Source: Haliscomenobacteraceae bacterium
Lineage (GTDB): Bacteria; Bacteroidota; Bacteroidia; Chitinophagales; Saprospiraceae
Length of the DNA: 64,000 nucleotides
Direction: 5' to 3'
Assembly: GCA_947501115.1 (NCBI GenBank)
Contig: CANMVX010000004.1
Coordinates: 1-64,000 of the forward strand
Shown: one piece after another, positions 59,895 through 64,000 of the stretch
Layout of the letters: the number at the start of each line of letters is the position of its first letter
Position numbering within the stretch: the stretch's first letter is position 1
Translations under genes and position numbers: made by a program
Notes under the pieces: generated by a model
Told to the model about the DNA's origin: nothing
The model's database searches: none
What the model saw: the letters and a program-made list of their open reading frames with translations, nothing else

Positions 59895-61034
59895 TTAATA
59901 CCTGTAAATATTGGAAATGATTTCAATGACCTTATCTAATTCTGATGAAGTATTCAGGTGTGAGAAGGAAAAACGAACGGATACGTGTTGATTTTCAGGA
60001 TAAATAGCTCTGAGAACGTGCGAACCCGTATCAGTTCCAGAGGAACAGGCACTTCCTCCACTCGTACTTATGCCTTCAATATCGAGATTAAATAATAGCA
60101 TGGTTGCTTTTGGATTTGGTGGAAATCCAATGTTTAGTATTTTAGGATGGCTATTTTCAAGACCTGGACCATTTATCTGAATCCCCGGAATGACATTTTT
60201 TAGACCATTAAATAATTGTAATTTTAGTTTTTCCAGGTGAGCAAACCTCTCTGATTTTTCTGACATGGCAAGATCGAGGGCAATAGCCATACCAATAATC
60301 CCTAATAAATTTTCTGTTCCACCCCGCATATTTCTCTCTTGGGAACCACCATGTTGAAAAGGGGGAATGGCATTTTCATTCCTTATATAGGCAAAGCCGA
60401 CGCCTTTTGGACCGTTAAATTTATGTGCTGAACCAACTATAAAGTGTACAGGAATGTTTTGTAAATCAATGTCATAAAATCCTACAGACTGGACTGTATC
60501 GCTATGAAACAAAGCGTCATATTTCTGGCAAATGGCTCCGACATTTTCCCAATCTAGAAGGGTGCCCGTTTCATTGTTGCTATGCATAAGGGAAACGAGC
60601 ACTTTTTTATTTTCTTCCTTAGCTAAATGTTCCTCGAGGGAAAGGATAGATGGATTTCCTTCTGTATCGAGGGGTAAATAAATTACCTTTATTTTTCCTT
60701 CTTTTTCTAAAATTTCAATGGTGTGAAGAACGGCATGATGCTCCGTTGCTGCCGTAATGATCGTTTGTACCCCTAATCCGCTGACAGCACCCTGAATAAT
60801 CATATTATTCGATTCTGTAGCGCCGGAGGTAAAAAAGATTTCCCCGATAGAGCAATTGAAATGATTCGCCATCGTCTTTCTTGCTTTTTCAATCAGTGCC
60901 CGGGAGGTCCTGCCTTCTGAATGAATGGACGAGGGATTTCCATAATTATTAAGCATGGTTTCATGCATCAAATGTATCACCTGAGGATGCAATGGCGTAG
61001 TGGCCGCATGATCTAAATAAATTCGTTGTTGCAT
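59895..61034 (-). CDS. Cysteine desulfurase (NifS/IscS-like)
   Basis: RIYLDHAATTPLHPQV, TSGATESNNMIIQG, GSAHKFNGPKGVGFAY, GGSQERNMRGGTENL, SGGSACSSG. Confidence 0.95.
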   Translation of the reverse strand: MQQRIYLDHAATTPLHPQVIHLMHETMLNNYGNPSSIHSEGRTSRALIEKARKTMANHFNCSIGEIFFTSGATESNNMIIQGAVSGLGVQTIITAATEHHAVLHTIEILEKEGKIKVIYLPLDTEGNPSILSLEEHLAKEENKKVLVSLMHSNNETGTLLDWENVGAICQKYDALFHSDTVQSVGFYDIDLQNIPVHFIVGSAHKFNGPKGVGFAYIRNENAIPPFQHGGSQERNMRGGTENLLGIIGMAIALDLAMSEKSERFAHLEKLKLQLFNGLKNVIPGIQINGPGLENSHPKILNIGFPPNPKATMLLFNLDIEGISTSGGSACSSGTDTGSHVLRAIYPENQHVSVRFSFSHLNTSSELDKVIEIISNIYRY

Positions 61035-62512
61035 TAGAAGGGCGTTTCTAAACAGTGTATAACAGGATCTTCCTTTTCATTTGCTATAAACTGCTGATGA
61101 ACAAATTCGTTTGTTTTTGGGTGATAATTATAATCTTTAGACCACTCCTCTTTATGTAAAACCACCGCTTCAATAGCATCGATAATAAAGTTAATTTCTT
61201 CATTTGTTTGCGTCGGGTGAATACTCATTCTTATCCAACCTGGCTTCCCTGTCAAATCTCCTTTATTTATTTTATCTGTTATGTTTTTTGAGTACTCATT
61301 TTCAACATGAAGTAAATAATGCCCATAAGTACCCGCACAGGAGCAACCCCCTCTTGTTTGGATACCAAATCGGTCATTTAACAGACGGACTCCCAGATTA
61401 TAATGAAGGTTTTCGATATAAAAAGAAATTACCCCAAGTCTGTGGGTGTGTTGACCAGCTAAGATATGTAAACCCTTAATACTTTCTAATCTAGGCATGA
61501 TAATAGCTAAAAGCTCTTCCTCCCGTGCCAGGATTTTATCGACCCCCATTTGTTCTTTCAATCGGATAGCCAGGGCAGCCCTTATGGTTTGTAAAAATGG
61601 AGGGGTTCCACCGTCTTCTCGGGCCTCAATTTCTTCAATATATTTATGTTCACCCCATGGATTTGTCCAGTTGACTGTTCCTCCACCGGGATCATCAGGA
61701 ATTTCATTTTTATAAAGAGAAGGATGAAAAACTAAAATGCCGGAAGAACCGGGGCCACCTAAAAATTTGTGCGGAGAAAAATAAATGGCATCCAGTTGCT
61801 GCTTTTTATTTACCGGATGCATATTTATGTCGATATAAGGGGCAGAACAGGCAAAATCAACAAAAATAAGACCATCATGAGCATGCATAATTTCTGCCAT
61901 TTCGTAGTAGGGTGTGCTGATGCCTGTTACGTTGGAGCAAGAGGTGACAGCGGCAATCTTTAGTTTTCGATGTTTATACTTATCTAATAAGGATAGTAAA
62001 TTTGCCGGGACCACCAAGCCGTCTTCATCGGGAGGAATAACAATGACCTCTGCTACGGTTTCCAGCCAACTGGTTTGGTTAGAATGATGTTCCATGTGCG
62101 TAACAAAGACCACGGGTCTGTTTTCTTCATCTTCCTTAACTAATCTATCTTTGTATTTTTCGTGGATTTTCAGTCCTAAAATTCGTTGAAATTTTGATAA
62201 AACGCCGGTCATTCCAGAATGGGAAGCGATAAGAATATCCTTTTCATCGGCACCTACATGATGTTTAATTATGTTCCTCGCTCTTTTATAGGCAGAGGTC
62301 ATGGCATTTCCCGTGTAGGTTGTTTCGGTATGGGTGTTGCCAATATACGGAGCAATATCTATTAATAACCTCTCTTCCAGGGGTTCATACAAACGACCGC
62401 TGGCAGTCCAGTCGGCATACACGATTTTCTTCTCACCGAAAGGTCCATGGAAATGATGATTATTTCCCAGTATATTTTTTCTGAACGGTTCAAAATAGTC
62501 TTGTAAACTCAT
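61034..62512 (-). CDS. Class V aminotransferase (cysteine desulfurase-like)
   Basis: YADWTASGRLYEPLEE, VDFACSAPYIDIN, FSPHKFLGGPGSSGILV, TRGGCSCAGTYGHYLL. Confidence 0.9.
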   Translation of the reverse strand: MSLQDYFEPFRKNILGNNHHFHGPFGEKKIVYADWTASGRLYEPLEERLLIDIAPYIGNTHTETTYTGNAMTSAYKRARNIIKHHVGADEKDILIASHSGMTGVLSKFQRILGLKIHEKYKDRLVKEDEENRPVVFVTHMEHHSNQTSWLETVAEVIVIPPDEDGLVVPANLLSLLDKYKHRKLKIAAVTSCSNVTGISTPYYEMAEIMHAHDGLIFVDFACSAPYIDINMHPVNKKQQLDAIYFSPHKFLGGPGSSGILVFHPSLYKNEIPDDPGGGTVNWTNPWGEHKYIEEIEAREDGGTPPFLQTIRAALAIRLKEQMGVDKILAREEELLAIIMPRLESIKGLHILAGQHTHRLGVISFYIENLHYNLGVRLLNDRFGIQTRGGCSCAGTYGHYLLHVENEYSKNITDKINKGDLTGKPGWIRMSIHPTQTNEEINFIIDAIEAVVLHKEEWSKDYNYHPKTNEFVHQQFIANEKEDPVIHCLETPF

Positions 62513-63897
62513 TTTGCTAATTGATTTAAAAAGTCACCTTTTATTTTTTCAGCTAAGGCTATCGCTTTTTCTACGGAATTAGCTTCTGCATATATACGAA
62601 TAATTGGTTCGGTATTGCTGGCGCGCAGATGAACCCAGGCATCGTCGAAATCTATTTTCAGGCCATCGATTCGGGATACGTCGGCCTCTGCGTAAGAGCT
62701 TGCAAGTTGGTCTAAATTTGCAGATAAATCAATCCCTTCAGGAATTGACATTTTACTTTTTATTATAAAATAGGTAGGATAGGTTTTTTTTATTTCTGAG
62801 ACAGTTAGGTTTTTGGTAGCCATAAGCGAAAGAAACAATGCAATGCCAATGAAGGCATCTCTTCCGAAATGTAGATCGGGTACAATGATACCACCATTAC
62901 CTTCACCACCGATCACGGCATTGGTTTTTTTCATTACCTCTACCACATTGACCTCACCTACGGCACTGGCAGCATATTGACCACCATGTAATAAGGTAAT
63001 GTCTCTCAATGCCCTGGTAGAGGAAAGATTAGAGACAGTATTACCTTTTTTGAGAGATAATACATAATCAGCTACTGCGACTAAAGTGTATTCTTCTCCA
63101 AACAAATGCCCGTTTTCATCTATCAGCGCAAGTCGGTCAACATCGGGATCCACAGCGATGCCCAAAGCACCTTTATCTGACTTCACTGCATCGCAAAGAT
63201 CAGTTAAATGTTCTGGTAAAGGTTCGGGGTTATGGGCAAAATCACCGTGAACTGCACCATGTACCAGGGAAAATGTACATCCTAAAGCTTTTAAAAGGGT
63301 AGGTACAAAAATGGCACCTGTTGAATTTATCGGGTCTATGACAATGTGGAATTTTTTAGACCTAATAGCATCTACCTGAACAAGAGGATGATTTAAAATA
63401 GCTTCAAGGTGGTAGTCAAAATGAGTCTCATTATAATGGGTCAATTTACCAAGTTGATCAATATTTGCATAGTCGATAATTTCTGGCCGGGCCGAAATAT
63501 CCAACAATGTTTCTCCATCTTTTGCTGAAATAAACTCCCCCTGGTCATTTAAAAATTTTAGTGCATTCCATTCCCGCGGATTATGACTGGCGGTTATAAC
63601 GATACCTCCAGCCGCATTCTCTTTGGTTACCCACATTTCAACCGTAGGCGTAGTAGATAATCCAAGGTCAACGACATTAAATCCCATGGAAATTAACGTA
63701 TTATTTACTAATCCAGCTACCATAGAACCTGAAATTCTGGCATCCCGACCTATAACTACTTTACATTTATCATTTTTTTGCTTTAGCCAGTGCGCGAAGG
63801 CAGCGGTCATAACGACAATATCAATGGCAGTTAAGTTTTCACCTGGTCGCCCACCAATGGTTCCCCTGGTTCCGGAAATAGATTTTATTAAAGTCAC
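62509..63897 (-). CDS. glmM: Phosphoglucosamine mutase / phosphomannomutase
   Basis: SISGTRGTIGG, ITASHNPREWNALKFL, VDPDVDRLALIDENG, GGEGNGGIIVPDLHFGRDAF, RASNTEPIIRIYAEA; GTG start at 63897 preferred. Confidence 0.93.
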   Translation of the reverse strand: MTLIKSISGTRGTIGGRPGENLTAIDIVVMTAAFAHWLKQKNDKCKVVIGRDARISGSMVAGLVNNTLISMGFNVVDLGLSTTPTVEMWVTKENAAGGIVITASHNPREWNALKFLNDQGEFISAKDGETLLDISARPEIIDYANIDQLGKLTHYNETHFDYHLEAILNHPLVQVDAIRSKKFHIVIDPINSTGAIFVPTLLKALGCTFSLVHGAVHGDFAHNPEPLPEHLTDLCDAVKSDKGALGIAVDPDVDRLALIDENGHLFGEEYTLVAVADYVLSLKKGNTVSNLSSTRALRDITLLHGGQYAASAVGEVNVVEVMKKTNAVIGGEGNGGIIVPDLHFGRDAFIGIALFLSLMATKNLTVSEIKKTYPTYFIIKSKMSIPEGIDLSANLDQLASSYAEADVSRIDGLKIDFDDAWVHLRASNTEPIIRIYAEANSVEKAIALAEKIKGDFLNQLAK

Positions 63898-63914
63898 CTT
63901 TTTTGATTTTGCAG

Positions 63915-63922
63915 CAAATATA
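63915..63922 (-). promoter_or_regulatory. -7 element TATATTTG for glmM
   Basis: CAAATATA on + strand = TATATTTG on - strand, ~18 nt upstream of the GTG at 63897. Confidence 0.5.
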
Positions 63923-64000
63923 CAAAATAGCAAGCATCTCTTATCTTTGTAAAAAAAAGGCTTTGGAGAAATACCTGGGAATCGATAAAATGATATTCCT

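Noticed and set aside
63963-64000. Possible start of another plus-strand gene (TTGGAGAAATACCTGGGAATCGATAAAATG)
   Set aside because: Only ~12 codons in the window; too short to identify.

Overview
This 64 kb window looks like chromosomal DNA from a Bacteroidota (Saprospiria-like) bacterium. Supporting signs are low GC, TAnnTTTG-type -7 promoter motifs, T9SS type A/B C-terminal sorting domains, TonB-dependent receptors and PKD 'gliding-motility' proteins. Most of it is ordinary housekeeping and secreted-protein content: rplS, initiator tRNA, thiolase, ccmBCD, glutamate dehydrogenase, Lrp, gatB, recQ, ung, SNF2 helicase, cysteine desulfurases and glmM. I do not see a clear new defence or mobile system. 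The accessory signals I consider most worth checking are: (1) a ~1.6 kb decayed island behind the initiator tRNA, bracketed by a 36-bp duplication (1 mismatch) of the tRNA terminator and holding higBA between gene remnants; (2) an interspersed non-coding repeat family with a GACGCGA..TCGCGTC hairpin and a terminator module, with inverted copies at ~33-293 and ~53576-53822 and a third partial copy that forms the 3' end of a truncated nhaD; (3) a nhaD / SulP / SulP-fragment / beta-carbonic-anhydrase cluster that is partly decayed and carries an 18-bp perfect hairpin; (4) a 2699-aa secreted metalloprotease with ~22 tandem Ig-like repeats; (5) a 1.2-kaa SF1-helicase-like protein with degenerate catalytic motifs; (6) a recQ whose conserved N-terminus has no canonical start codon. 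All calls come from reading the sequence and the supplied ORF translations; no database search was run.
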